A stretch of DNA of 13,986 nt, from the NCBI GenBank assembly GCA_950071875.1, contig CATMNW010000029.1, positions 1-13,986 of the forward strand. The letters are read 5' to 3'. Under the pieces are notes generated by a model that ran no database searches, was not told where the DNA came from, and saw nothing but the letters and a program-made list of their open reading frames with translations. This document shows positions 1 to 6,292 of the stretch, piece by piece. The stretch comes from an uncultured Erythrobacteraceae bacterium (lineage in GTDB: Bacteria; Pseudomonadota; Alphaproteobacteria; Sphingomonadales; Sphingomonadaceae). Both the position numbers and the translations under genes were made by a program. Every line of letters begins with the position of its first letter. The first letter of the stretch is position 1.

Positions 1-30
1 ACCGTCCGCCGACAACGGTGAATACTCTGA

Positions 31-261
31 CAGGCGTTCGGCGATGCGGCCAGATCCTTTGGTCTCCTACCTCAATTTGCGCTCGCCCCCTTAAGCTTCG
101 TGGCAACGCTGCTGACGGTGGTATCCATGGCTGCACTGGGCCTAGGCGTGGGTGTGCGCAATCTGGGGAATGCCGGTCCCAAAGTGATTACTACGGTGGT
201 TTTGTCATTGATCGTGCTTGCTCGAGTATCGCTGATTGCGATCTGGATCAGCGGAGCATAG
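31..261 (+). pseudogene. YeiH/UPF0324 putative sulfate exporter, C-terminal part (partial or frame-broken)
   Basis: An open frame ending in TAG at 259-261 encodes the C-terminus of a YeiH-type (UPF0324) inner-membrane protein, a family annotated as putative sulfate exporters. The diagnostic stretch is SMAALGLGVGVRNLGNAG followed by a hydrophobic helix. From SFGLLP to MAALGL it aligns without gaps to the E. coli YeiH tail as I recall it. The same frame has TGA stops at 19-21 and 28-30, and the sequence before about position 40 does not look like YeiH in any frame. The gene therefore either is broken here by a frameshift or junction, or only this remnant survives. There is no convincing start codon inside the open stretch. 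The family call is good; intact versus pseudogene cannot be settled because the upstream sequence lies outside the window. Confidence 0.6.
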
Positions 262-361
262 ATCCACCTCATCCGGCCGCCAGAGCAGGTTCGAGGTTCC
301 CGGTCATATCGAGATCTTCTCATAACGGAAGCCCCGGGAACAACACGAATATCCCGCAATG
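262..361. other. Convergent intergenic region with inverted repeat
   Basis: This 100-bp gap separates the plus-strand YeiH remnant from the minus-strand Rnk-like gene. It contains an inverted repeat, GTTCCCGG at 296-303 and CCGGGAAC at 334-341. The 30-nt loop itself holds a small GAGA/TCTC dyad. There is no T-tract on either side, so it is not a classical intrinsic terminator, although its position between convergent 3' ends fits a role in 3'-end formation. Confidence 0.3.
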
Positions 362-784
362 CTAGGCTGCCCGGTCCGTCCTTTCCGGCTGTCGCACGTC
401 GACGATCCGCAGGCAGCGTTCCTTGCCATAACGATCGGGCCAGTTGATCGCAGAACCGGCTTGCATTCCAATGAGACCGGCGCCCACGAGGGTCAGCACG
501 GAGAGACGGTTCTGGTCCAGGTTCGCATCGCGCGGCCATACCAGTTGAACCTTGCGCCGGTCACCCGATCGCTCGTCGACGAATTCGACCTCGGATTGCA
601 TGGTCACAACGTCATGAGGTAGGTCTTCGGCTGCCACGACATTAGCGCGATCCAGTTCCTCGCACAGTTTTCCAGCTACATCCGGACTGCGCTCCTCGAT
701 GGACATCGCCAGTTCGTAGAGCGCGTCCGCTTCGGTATCGATAACATGAATGATCGGCTTTTGGCCGTTTTGGGAAGTGGTCAT
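362..784 (-). CDS. rnk: Rnk-like nucleoside diphosphate kinase regulator (GreA/GreB C-terminal fold)
   Basis: A protein of 140 aa resembling Rnk, which binds RNA polymerase in the secondary channel like the Gre factors and was first described as a regulator of nucleoside diphosphate kinase. Visible hallmarks are an N-terminal helical segment ending CEELDRANVV (residues 41-50), the highly conserved LPHDVVTM (55-62), and the FKBP-like C-terminal part with RLSVLTLVGAGLIGM (93-107). The LPHDVVTM and RLSVL...VGA.L.G motifs match E. coli Rnk closely and the length is normal. The ATG at 784 is preferred over an in-frame TTG at 811, because the family alignment begins at KPIIHV. The gene stands alone and converges on the YeiH remnant. 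A GreA-like factor is the alternative, but the short N-terminus without a long coiled coil favours Rnk. Confidence 0.85.
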   Translation of the reverse strand: MTTSQNGQKPIIHVIDTEADALYELAMSIEERSPDVAGKLCEELDRANVVAAEDLPHDVVTMQSEVEFVDERSGDRRKVQLVWPRDANLDQNRLSVLTLVGAGLIGMQAGSAINWPDRYGKERCLRIVDVRQPERTDRAA

Positions 785-793
785 TTTTCGTAA

Positions 794-1048
794 CTCGCTA
801 GAGAGCCGCAAGAGAATCTCGGCTGGGCTGAAGATCGTCCGGGAGCCTCGTCCCGGACCGGATCACGGCCGTCGAGACGAGGCGTGCGCCCGTGCGGGCA
901 GCTGACCTGCGTGCGCGAATTGTCGGTCAATGTGCTGCAAAAAGACCATGAGCCACATGTGGGCGCGATCTTCGGTTTAGTCAAATGGCATAAGACCAAT
1001 CGCCTCGTCGACTATTTCGAGACTTTCGACTCCGGAAGGACTATCTAA
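794..1048 (+). pseudogene. Possible small gene or C-terminal gene remnant of unknown function
   Basis: A plus-strand frame is open from 794 to the TAA at 1046-1048. Its last 45 or so codons have coding-like third positions and give a sensible peptide, including ELSVNVLQKDHEPHVGAI and then LVKWHKTNRLVDYFETFDSG. The only starts are GTG at 884 and GTG at 911, neither with a good ribosome-binding site. The first part (rich in S, R and G) looks non-coding. I do not recognise the family. It may be the 3' remnant of a decayed gene or a short real gene of about 54 aa. It ends 5 nt before the MreB-like start, and its last codons contain GGAAGGA (1034-1040), the best purine-rich stretch available as ribosome-binding site for that gene. 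Confidence 0.2.
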
Positions 1049-1053
1049 AGAAA

Positions 1054-2061
1054 ATGATGAACTTTCCTTCTTTCGGATCTAGGCGCGGCCCAGATCTCGC
1101 CATCGATCTCGGCACTGCCAACATGCGTATCATGGTGCGAGGCGAAGGCGTGGTCTTCGACGAACCATCCCTGTGCTATTACGAGAAGACGGCCGGTCAG
1201 ATGAAACTGATTGCAGCTGGCCGGGACGTTCTGGAGATGGTCGATCGGGTTCCCGGAACCCATGTGGTCCGCCGTCCCCTTGCCCGCGGTGTTTTGCAGG
1301 ATATGGACGCAGCTTCCGCACTGCTTGCTCATGGTCTCTCGTCGGTGGTTGGCAGGAAGCGTAGAGGACGCCCCCCAGCCATGATCGGTATTCCGGCGGA
1401 CGCCACGAAGGCAGAGGCGAATGCATTGCTCGCTGCCGCGGACGATGCCGGCTTCGGAAGGATCGAACTGGTGCGCGAGCCTTTTGCAGCGGCTATTGGG
1501 GCAGACCTGCCCGTCCGCGAAGCCCGCGCGTCCATGGTCGTCGAATGCGGCGCCGGAACGACCGAGGTTGCGGTCTTCTCGATCGACGGACAATGTCGTT
1601 CGCGCTCCATGCGTTTGGGCGGTCTCGGCCTCGACGAGGCGATTACCGAACATCTTCATCTCCGGCATCACTTCCTCATAGGCAAAATCACCGCCGAGAC
1701 GCTGAAGAAGCATCTCGCGGCAGAAGGTGCCGAGGACGCGGAAGTGGAAATCAGAGGTCGATCACTGCACAATGGTCTTCCAGGAACGTTGACCTTGCCG
1801 GTTTCCGAGTTTCACCCCGTGCTGCAGCGACACTTCGGTCGTTTTGCAGATGCCGCCAGGCTTGTGGTCGGCGAAATATCTCCCGATCTTGCCGCCGACC
1901 TGTTGAGCGAGCGCGTTGTCGCCACGGGCGGTGGGATCTGCGCCAGATTCCTGGCTGAGGCGATCACCGCGGAATGCGGTGTTCCCGTGACCATCGCCAA
2001 CGATCCCTCCGGTTGCGTTTCGCGCGGCCTGATGCGGTTGATGGAGGAGCGCGCTGCCTAA
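1054..2061 (+). CDS. Divergent MreB-family actin-like protein (orphan paralogue)
   Basis: A 335-aa actin-like ATPase of the MreB/Mbl cell-shape family, cytoplasmic and presumably membrane-associated. All signature blocks are present: phosphate-1 DLGTAN (residues 18-23), EPFAAAIGADLPV (142-154), phosphate-2 ECGAGTTEVAV (164-174), GGLGLDEAI (189-197, usually GGDKFDEAI), LIGKITAETLKKHL (208-221), adenosine motif ATGGGI (290-295), and NDPSGCVSRG (316-325). It is clearly divergent: the usual D-x-GGG of phosphate-2 is E-C-GAG, although the catalytic-loop Glu of EPxAAAIG is kept. No mreC, mreD, pbp2 or rodA follows, so this is not the canonical mre operon and is probably a second copy. The start may be ATG 1054 or the adjacent ATG 1057. 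The nearest ribosome-binding candidate, GGAAGGA at 1034-1040, is rather far upstream. Confidence 0.88.
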   Translation: MMNFPSFGSRRGPDLAIDLGTANMRIMVRGEGVVFDEPSLCYYEKTAGQMKLIAAGRDVLEMVDRVPGTHVVRRPLARGVLQDMDAASALLAHGLSSVVGRKRRGRPPAMIGIPADATKAEANALLAAADDAGFGRIELVREPFAAAIGADLPVREARASMVVECGAGTTEVAVFSIDGQCRSRSMRLGGLGLDEAITEHLHLRHHFLIGKITAETLKKHLAAEGAEDAEVEIRGRSLHNGLPGTLTLPVSEFHPVLQRHFGRFADAARLVVGEISPDLAADLLSERVVATGGGICARFLAEAITAECGVPVTIANDPSGCVSRGLMRLMEERAA

Positions 2062-2093
2062 CTCTCGACGGCAGCGTTTCGTCCGGGTCGATC

Positions 2094-3065
2094 ATGCAAA
2101 ACAAGTCCCGCTTCTTTGCAAGCTTGTGGTCGCGCGCCTACGTGCTCCTCACGTTCACCGCCCTGTTCTGGGCCGGTAACGCAATCGTTGCGCGCGCGGC
2201 GCGCGAGCTGGTCCCTCCCGTCGCCTTGGCGTTCTGGAGATGGACGATTGCCCTGGCCATCATCCTGCCATTCGCATGGCGCCACTTGCGGCGGGATACA
2301 CCCGTCATCCGAAGGAACTGGACGATGCTGCTGGTGCTTGGCGCACTCGGCATCGGCGCCTTCAACACCCTGCTCTACAGCGGATTGCAGCAGACCACAG
2401 CGCTCAACGCCATGTTGCTGCAGTCGGGCCAACCTGCCCTCATTCTGTTTCTCGGCGCGATTTTCATGGGCGACAGCACGGCACTGCGCCAGATCGTCGG
2501 TGCCGCCATCGCGCTGGCTGGTGTGCTCTGGATCATCGCTCGCGGGAACTTTGGTGTTCTCGGCACCCTGAATTTCAACGAAGGCGACCTCATCATCGGC
2601 CTCGCCGTGTGTCTGTGGGCGGTCTATGCGGTAATGCTCAGGCGCCGCCCTGCGATCCATCCCCTCAGCCTGTTTGCAGTGACCTTGATCGTCGGCATAG
2701 TCGGAATCTCGCCGTTCTATGGGATGGAGCTCAATTCGGAACGATACGTAGTTTTGCAGGAGGAAAGCCTGCTGGCGATCGGATATGTTTCGATTTTTCC
2801 GTCCATCCTCGCATACCTCTTCTTCAACAGGGGCGTAGAACTCATCGGGTCTGCAGGAACCGGGATGTATATGAACGTCATGCCAGTTATGGGCGCGGGG
2901 CTTGCGATTATCTTTCTAGGCGAACATCTGCGAGGCTTTCATGCGATCGGAATGGCGCTGATAGTTGGCGGCATTCTTCTCGCTGGCCGAGGTAGCAAGC
3001 CTCTGGCGGGAGCTGTCGTTTCTTCGAAGACAGACAATATCGAACGACGAAATGAAAGTGAGTGA
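2094..3065 (+). CDS. EamA/DMT-superfamily transporter
   Basis: An inner-membrane protein of 323 aa with about ten hydrophobic helices in two EamA (DUF6) repeats, the arrangement of drug/metabolite exporters such as RhaT- and YdcZ-type permeases. The first repeat begins at FTALFWAGNAIVAR (about residues 18-31), the typical EamA opening with the W-G-x-N/S motif. The second repeat begins near the segment with GLAVCLWAVYAVMLRR. A substrate cannot be inferred. The ATG at 2094 is preferred: the in-frame extension back to 1974 overlaps the MreB-like gene and encodes an Arg-rich, non-membrane sequence. It follows the MreB-like gene by 32 nt and overlaps the HemD-like gene by 14 nt, so the three may be co-transcribed. 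The overlap suggests coupled translation with the HemD-like protein. Confidence 0.9.
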   Translation: MQNKSRFFASLWSRAYVLLTFTALFWAGNAIVARAARELVPPVALAFWRWTIALAIILPFAWRHLRRDTPVIRRNWTMLLVLGALGIGAFNTLLYSGLQQTTALNAMLLQSGQPALILFLGAIFMGDSTALRQIVGAAIALAGVLWIIARGNFGVLGTLNFNEGDLIIGLAVCLWAVYAVMLRRRPAIHPLSLFAVTLIVGIVGISPFYGMELNSERYVVLQEESLLAIGYVSIFPSILAYLFFNRGVELIGSAGTGMYMNVMPVMGAGLAIIFLGEHLRGFHAIGMALIVGGILLAGRGSKPLAGAVVSSKTDNIERRNESE

Positions 3066-3792
3066 CCGTTTCCCGACACACGCGAAGGATCCCGCATTCG
3101 GGCCGACGATCTGGGTCACACGCACGTCGCCGGATAACGAAAAGACTGCGGGCGCCTTGCGGCGGTTAGGGTTCGATGCGCTGGCTTTGCCAGTTCTGCG
3201 AGTGGAAGGTCTCCCTGAGAAAGCTTTGGACGAGCCGCCCGATGCGATCGTGTTCACGTCGGTAAATGGCGTGCGCCATCATTCTATCTGCCCGGCACTT
3301 CTCGATATTCCAGTGTTCGCGGTGGGCGACAGGACAGCGGCGAGTGCCGCCCACGCTGGATATACCCATGTTGTCTCGGCGGCTGGGGATGTTCTCGATC
3401 TGGAGCGCCTGATCGTTCAGTCCCTCCCGCGAGGGGGTCGGCTTCTGCACTTTTCCGCCCACCGGTCGGCTGGAGACCTGACCGGCAACCTTCGCCGCAA
3501 GGGTTATCTCGCCACGAGAAAGCCGGTCTATGAGACCCGCGATGTCGCTGTCGCGAAGCTATTGGCATCCCTTCCAGCACCGCACGAGATAAACGGAATT
3601 CTGATCCACTCGCCGCGCGCTGGTCATGTGGTGAAGCGCTGCCTGGAACGGACATCCCGGCCTTTCAGAGGCATCGTCTATTGCATCTCCGATGCAGCCG
3701 CGGCTCCTTTCGAGGCTAAGCAAGGAATGGATATTCGTGTCGCCGCACGGCCCGACGAAGCCTCGATGCTGGCGCTCATCGCGAACCCTTAA
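3052..3792 (+). CDS. hemD: Uroporphyrinogen-III synthase family protein (HemD-like)
   Basis: A 246-aa cytoplasmic protein of the HemD family, which cyclises hydroxymethylbilane to uroporphyrinogen III in tetrapyrrole synthesis. The two-lobed layout is visible: WVTRTSPDN at 21-29 (typical VTRP entry of lobe 1), IVFTSVNGVR at 66-75 (the FTSxNxVR signature), VFAVGDRTAASAAHAG at 88-103, the central GRLLHFSA (129-136) and ILIHSPRAG (183-191), then IVYCISDAAAAPF (208-220). The ATG at 3052 gives a normal family length; a longer frame from 2965 lies inside the EamA gene. No hemC or tsaD, common hemD neighbours, are visible. HemD is weakly conserved in general, so this could be the housekeeping enzyme relocated or a paralogue. 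The family call is firm, the exact role less so. Confidence 0.82.
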   Translation: MKVSDRFPTHAKDPAFGPTIWVTRTSPDNEKTAGALRRLGFDALALPVLRVEGLPEKALDEPPDAIVFTSVNGVRHHSICPALLDIPVFAVGDRTAASAAHAGYTHVVSAAGDVLDLERLIVQSLPRGGRLLHFSAHRSAGDLTGNLRRKGYLATRKPVYETRDVAVAKLLASLPAPHEINGILIHSPRAGHVVKRCLERTSRPFRGIVYCISDAAAAPFEAKQGMDIRVAARPDEASMLALIANP

Positions 3793-3851
3793 CGGAACAC
3801 AGGAGCAGCCGCATCCGTTAGCGTGACGGATAGATAATAATGGAGATCAAC

Positions 3852-4253
3852 ATGAACAAGTTCGCCCCCCTGCTTCTCGGATCCGCTCTCCTCCTCTCCG
3901 CCTGCAATGATCAGGAAGACCAGGTCGAAGACCGTATTGAAGAACAAGCCGAGCAGAGCGCGCAGGAGTCCGGCGACACCCCGGTGGCACTCGGTCTGAC
4001 CGAACGCCAGTTGCTCGATGCTGAAATCCTGGCCGCCGACGGAACCGAATTGGGTGACGTGGAAGCCGTGACGAAAGATGCCGACGGCAATGCGACCGAA
4101 CTTCTTATAGAAGTCGAGGACAGCGATCCTGATCGTTACGTCGCGATACCGATTGACGGTCTGACCGTGACGACCCGTGGCAATGACACCGATCTTTCGT
4201 CGGAGATGACGATGGAAGATATCGGTTCGCTTCCGGATGCGCAGATTCTGTGA
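3852..4253 (+). CDS. PRC-barrel domain lipoprotein
   Basis: A 133-aa predicted lipoprotein. Its N-terminus is a short signal peptide with lipobox LSAC at residues 15-18, so Cys18 should be lipidated. An acidic, Gln/Glu-rich linker (about 20-42) follows, which may be helical. A PRC-barrel-like beta domain occupies about 48-110, with the pattern LLDAEILAADGTELGDVEAV and, later, the YVAIPIDGL strand. PRC barrels occur in stress and envelope proteins and in RimM; the partner here is unknown. ATG 3852 is chosen because GGAG at 3842-3845 sits 6 nt upstream. An upstream in-frame ATG at 3840 overlaps that ribosome-binding site and would spoil the signal peptide. A short stem (ATCCGT 3813-3818, ACGGAT 3826-3831) lies just upstream. 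The gene appears monocistronic or paired with the small gene downstream. Confidence 0.8.
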   Translation: MNKFAPLLLGSALLLSACNDQEDQVEDRIEEQAEQSAQESGDTPVALGLTERQLLDAEILAADGTELGDVEAVTKDADGNATELLIEVEDSDPDRYVAIPIDGLTVTTRGNDTDLSSEMTMEDIGSLPDAQIL

Positions 4254-4330
4254 CGATCGAGCGAAGCAAGCCGGCAAGTCAGCTTCCTACTGCTTCAACG
4301 CCCGCCGAAGCCGATGTAATTGAAGAAACA

Positions 4331-4540
4331 ATGTCCAATATGTCCTGCCGCGGCGATGCGGACAGGCCGGTCGAAGTCATCCAGTATCGCCACATCGCCA
4401 TTTCGAAATCTGAGCGCGGCGAGCGTCGCCGTGTGGGCGCCATCGGTTGGCGAACTTCCGATGGTGAGCCTGTCCGACAGATCGACAGAGATCTTTACCA
4501 GGTCGTCTCGTCGGAAGAGCTGCTCGAACGGGTAGACTGA
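4331..4540 (+). CDS. Small hypothetical protein
   Basis: A possible 69-aa soluble protein of unknown family. It is rich in Arg, Glu and Ser, with predicted beta-like segments such as PVEVIQYRHIAISKSE and an acidic C-terminus (SSEELLERVD). Third codon positions are about 70% G/C, like the neighbours, which supports coding. The ATG at 4331 is preceded only by a weak GAAG-like site. The frame also extends upstream to a GTG at 4250 that overlaps the stop of the PRC lipoprotein by 4 nt and would give 96 aa by translational coupling, but that extension looks low-complexity. Its 3' end overlaps the convergent DUF488 gene by 46 nt. It could be a spurious ORF. Confidence 0.4.
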   Translation: MSNMSCRGDADRPVEVIQYRHIAISKSERGERRRVGAIGWRTSDGEPVRQIDRDLYQVVSSEELLERVD

Positions 4541-5160
4541 TCCGCGCGAGAAGCCCGAAGTTCGTTCTCGCGGGTCGCGAGCCTTTCGTATCGGCATAAT
4601 GGGATATGCTCGTTCGGCTCCTCACGGTATTCCGAGCTTGGATAGACGACTCCGGTTGATCCGCTGACAACGGCTCCATCCGTCAACTTTGCCCGTTCCT
4701 GACGATCGGGAGCCATCAAATGGATAACTTCATGGCCGCGGGCCATGAGATGATCGGCGATGATACGCCTATGGCATCGCCACCAGACCGCCTCGGAACA
4801 CATCAACGCCACGCGACAATTATCCGCTAGGTTAACGAGGTCCTTGATCGCCGACTGGAAGTCGCCGCTCAACGCATAGTCGGCGTAGTTATGGAAGCTC
4901 TGGACGCGCCAGTATCCGTTCAGCGCCGGATCCACATCATCTTGTCGTTTCCTTCTGCCGCCGAGTTTATCGAAGTGTCCGTAGGCGATGTCGTGCTCAT
5001 CGAGCAGATCGGGGAAAGAATCGATGTTGAATGCGGGACTGGCGCGGGAGCGGGGGAAAGCCCGAACATCGGCCAGCATGTCCACTCCTGCTGTTTTCAG
5101 CATGGCAATGACAATGTCCGCATCCCGATTGGAATGGCCGATCGTGAAAACGGTTGGCAT
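4495..5160 (-). CDS. DUF488 family protein
   Basis: A 221-aa cytoplasmic protein of the DUF488 family, whose function is not established. Signature motifs are FTIGHSNRD (residues 5-13), DVRAFPRS (31-38), the YGHFDKLGGRR block (60-70), and the core CSEAVWWRCHRRIIA (121-135), in which Cys121, the Trp pair, Cys129 and His130 resemble a possible metal or active site. The last 25 or so residues are a Ser/Thr-rich tail beyond the conserved domain. Its ATG (5160-5158) shares one base with the TGA of the DUF2945 gene upstream (TGATG), so the two are almost certainly translated together. The tail overlaps the convergent small hypothetical gene. Confidence 0.88.
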   Translation of the reverse strand: MPTVFTIGHSNRDADIVIAMLKTAGVDMLADVRAFPRSRASPAFNIDSFPDLLDEHDIAYGHFDKLGGRRKRQDDVDPALNGYWRVQSFHNYADYALSGDFQSAIKDLVNLADNCRVALMCSEAVWWRCHRRIIADHLMARGHEVIHLMAPDRQERAKLTDGAVVSGSTGVVYPSSEYREEPNEHIPLCRYERLATRENELRASRADQSTRSSSSSDETTW

Positions 5161-5372
5161 CAGCTTTTCAGCTTTGTCAACGCATCTTCCTTGTGGGCTG
5201 CCACATGATCGGTCTTGTCGCTTTCGATCTCGTATTGAGGCTCGTCCTTCGAGGCACGTCGCGTATGACCCTTGTAGTCGAAATCCGATTCGTGAACCTT
5301 GGAGATTGTTCCGCTGACTCTTCCTGCCTCGGAATTCCAGCTGACATGATCTCCGACTGCGTATTTCGCCAT
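5160..5372 (-). CDS. DUF2945 / hypervirulence-associated Tudor-like protein
   Basis: A 70-aa protein matching the small DUF2945 family, also called hypervirulence-associated protein Tudor domain. It opens with YAVGDHVSWNSEAGRVSGTI, the SH3/Tudor-like strand pattern of this family (W-NSE-G...G-I). A charged segment DYKGHTRRASKDEPQYEIES, typical of the domain, follows, and then a Lys-rich end (EDALTKLKS). The ATG at 5372 has GGAG 7 nt upstream, whereas the longer frame from 5534 adds unrelated Pro/Arg-rich sequence. It is coupled to the DUF488 gene by a TGATG junction. The role is unknown; family members are often found with stress genes. Confidence 0.85.
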   Translation of the reverse strand: MAKYAVGDHVSWNSEAGRVSGTISKVHESDFDYKGHTRRASKDEPQYEIESDKTDHVAAHKEDALTKLKS

Positions 5373-5530
5373 GATGCGCTCCTGCGTTGGGACGATGTCG
5401 TTCTTCCTATCAAACGGGGCATAGACAGGAACGTTTCGCAAGGGGCTGCAATGGCTTGTTAGCTGGCAGGATCTGGCGACGGGGTATGAGCCCGGAACGA
5501 AGGGATTCTCGCTTCGGGCCCTTCCACATA
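5373..5530 (-). other. Intergenic region with imperfect GC-rich hairpin
   Basis: This 158-nt gap lies between the 100-aa membrane-anchored protein and the DUF2945 gene. On the minus strand an imperfect hairpin is visible about 10 nt after the upstream stop: GCCCG paired with CGGGC around 5490-5518, with inner pairs broken by bulges. No T-run follows. It may mark a 3' end or be chance. I see no ORF or clear promoter here. Confidence 0.25.
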
Positions 5531-5833
5531 TCAACTACACAGATACCCAATACCGCCGATGATGGCGCACATCGCCGACCAGAAAAGCAGCATGAAGACG
5601 ATGTCGGGTATCGCGAACCGATCGAGTTTGTCGCGCTTCAACAAGGCATATTGCTGCGACACCTCGTCATCCATCGAAATCAATCCGACATCGAGCGCGC
5701 TTGCCTCCTTGCGGAACCACCGCACAAGATCGTCGAGCTGATCAATCGGCAGGTCGGGGTATCGGGCCGACAAGGCCTTGGCGTATGCACGCCGTTCGTC
5801 GCGGATCGCACCGCGTTGCATTTCGGTTTCCAT
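5531..5833 (-). CDS. Small protein with C-terminal membrane anchor, unknown function
   Basis: A 100-aa protein I cannot assign to a named family. The first 70 or so residues are charged and helical, including RRAYAKALSARYPDLPIDQ and LDDLVRWFRKEASALD. The last 26 residues form one hydrophobic helix (IPDIVFMLLFWSAMCAIIGG) ending YLCS. That layout suggests a cytoplasmic helical head held at the inner membrane by a tail anchor. The ATG at 5833 has AGGA 7 nt upstream. The gene reads in the same direction as its neighbours but is separated from the DUF2945 gene by 158 nt, so co-transcription is uncertain. Confidence 0.7.
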   Translation of the reverse strand: METEMQRGAIRDERRAYAKALSARYPDLPIDQLDDLVRWFRKEASALDVGLISMDDEVSQQYALLKRDKLDRFAIPDIVFMLLFWSAMCAIIGGIGYLCS

Positions 5834-5887
5834 TGAATGTCCTGACTGTTGGATGCGGACGAAAGTCCGCTAAAAAGGTCCAGAGTG

Positions 5888-6232
5888 TCAGGAAAATGGA
5901 GGGCCGGTCGGAGGGGGAAGCGACCATTCCGCAGGTGCGTCGGCCATCCGGTGGTAGGATTGCCGGACCTCCTCATTGCGTTCCCATGCGTGCGCCTGAC
6001 GAACCAAGGCCAGCACTCCGCGCGGTCCGGCGGGTCCATCGGCCGAAGCGCCCAGTTCGGTATCTGCCGAGAGTTCGGCACCACGCCCAGGACCGGTATC
6101 GTAACAGGCGGTAGCTTGCGATATTGTCCATGCGGTCGAATCCCGCGCGGTGTCACCTCGATCCGCTGCGGCGCCCTGCGAGTGCAGAAAGGCTGCAAAG
6201 ACAGCCGTCACGATATGGAAGATCAGTTTCAC
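5888..6232 (-). CDS. Possible exported hypothetical protein
   Basis: A candidate 114-aa protein starting at a GTG (6232-6230). The first 23 residues resemble a signal peptide: Lys after the start, a hydrophobic run (LIFHIVTAVFAAFL), then a QGAAAD-type cleavage region. The remainder is Ala/Gly/Pro-rich with one helical block (VLALVRQAHAWERNEEVRQS) and ends in PPTGPPFS; it holds one Cys. No family is recognised and the ribosome-binding site is weak. It lies 60 nt downstream of the FMN oxidoreductase in the same direction. Long open frames overlap on other frames here, so the call rests mainly on the signal peptide and the codon bias. Confidence 0.4.
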   Translation of the reverse strand: MKLIFHIVTAVFAAFLHSQGAAADRGDTARDSTAWTISQATACYDTGPGRGAELSADTELGASADGPAGPRGVLALVRQAHAWERNEEVRQSYHRMADAPAEWSLPPPTGPPFS

Positions 6233-6292
6233 GCTGCCAGCTCGAACCGGTCGACGCGTGCGAGTTTCCAGGCGGCGCTGTAGAAATCCCGG

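Noticed and set aside
72..539. 155-aa minus-strand frame
   Set aside because: It overlaps the Rnk-like gene out of frame and runs antisense to the YeiH tail.
781..999. 72-aa minus-strand frame as upstream partner of the Rnk-like gene
   Set aside because: No family resemblance, Cys/Ser/Arg-rich composition, and the opposite strand looks more coding-like.
1974..2093. Longer N-terminus for the first EamA gene
   Set aside because: The extension overlaps the MreB-like gene, is Arg-rich, and would push the first membrane helix inward.
2240..2995. 251-aa plus-strand frame inside the EamA gene
   Set aside because: Out-of-frame shadow of the first EamA gene; Arg/His-rich, without membrane segments.
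3813..3831. 6-bp dyad before the PRC lipoprotein as a terminator of the HemD gene
   Set aside because: The stem is short with a 7-nt loop and no T-run follows; it could equally be chance.
5680..6198. 172-aa minus-strand frame
   Set aside because: It overlaps the start of the better supported 100-aa gene and the exported candidate, and is Arg/Pro-rich without a recognisable domain.
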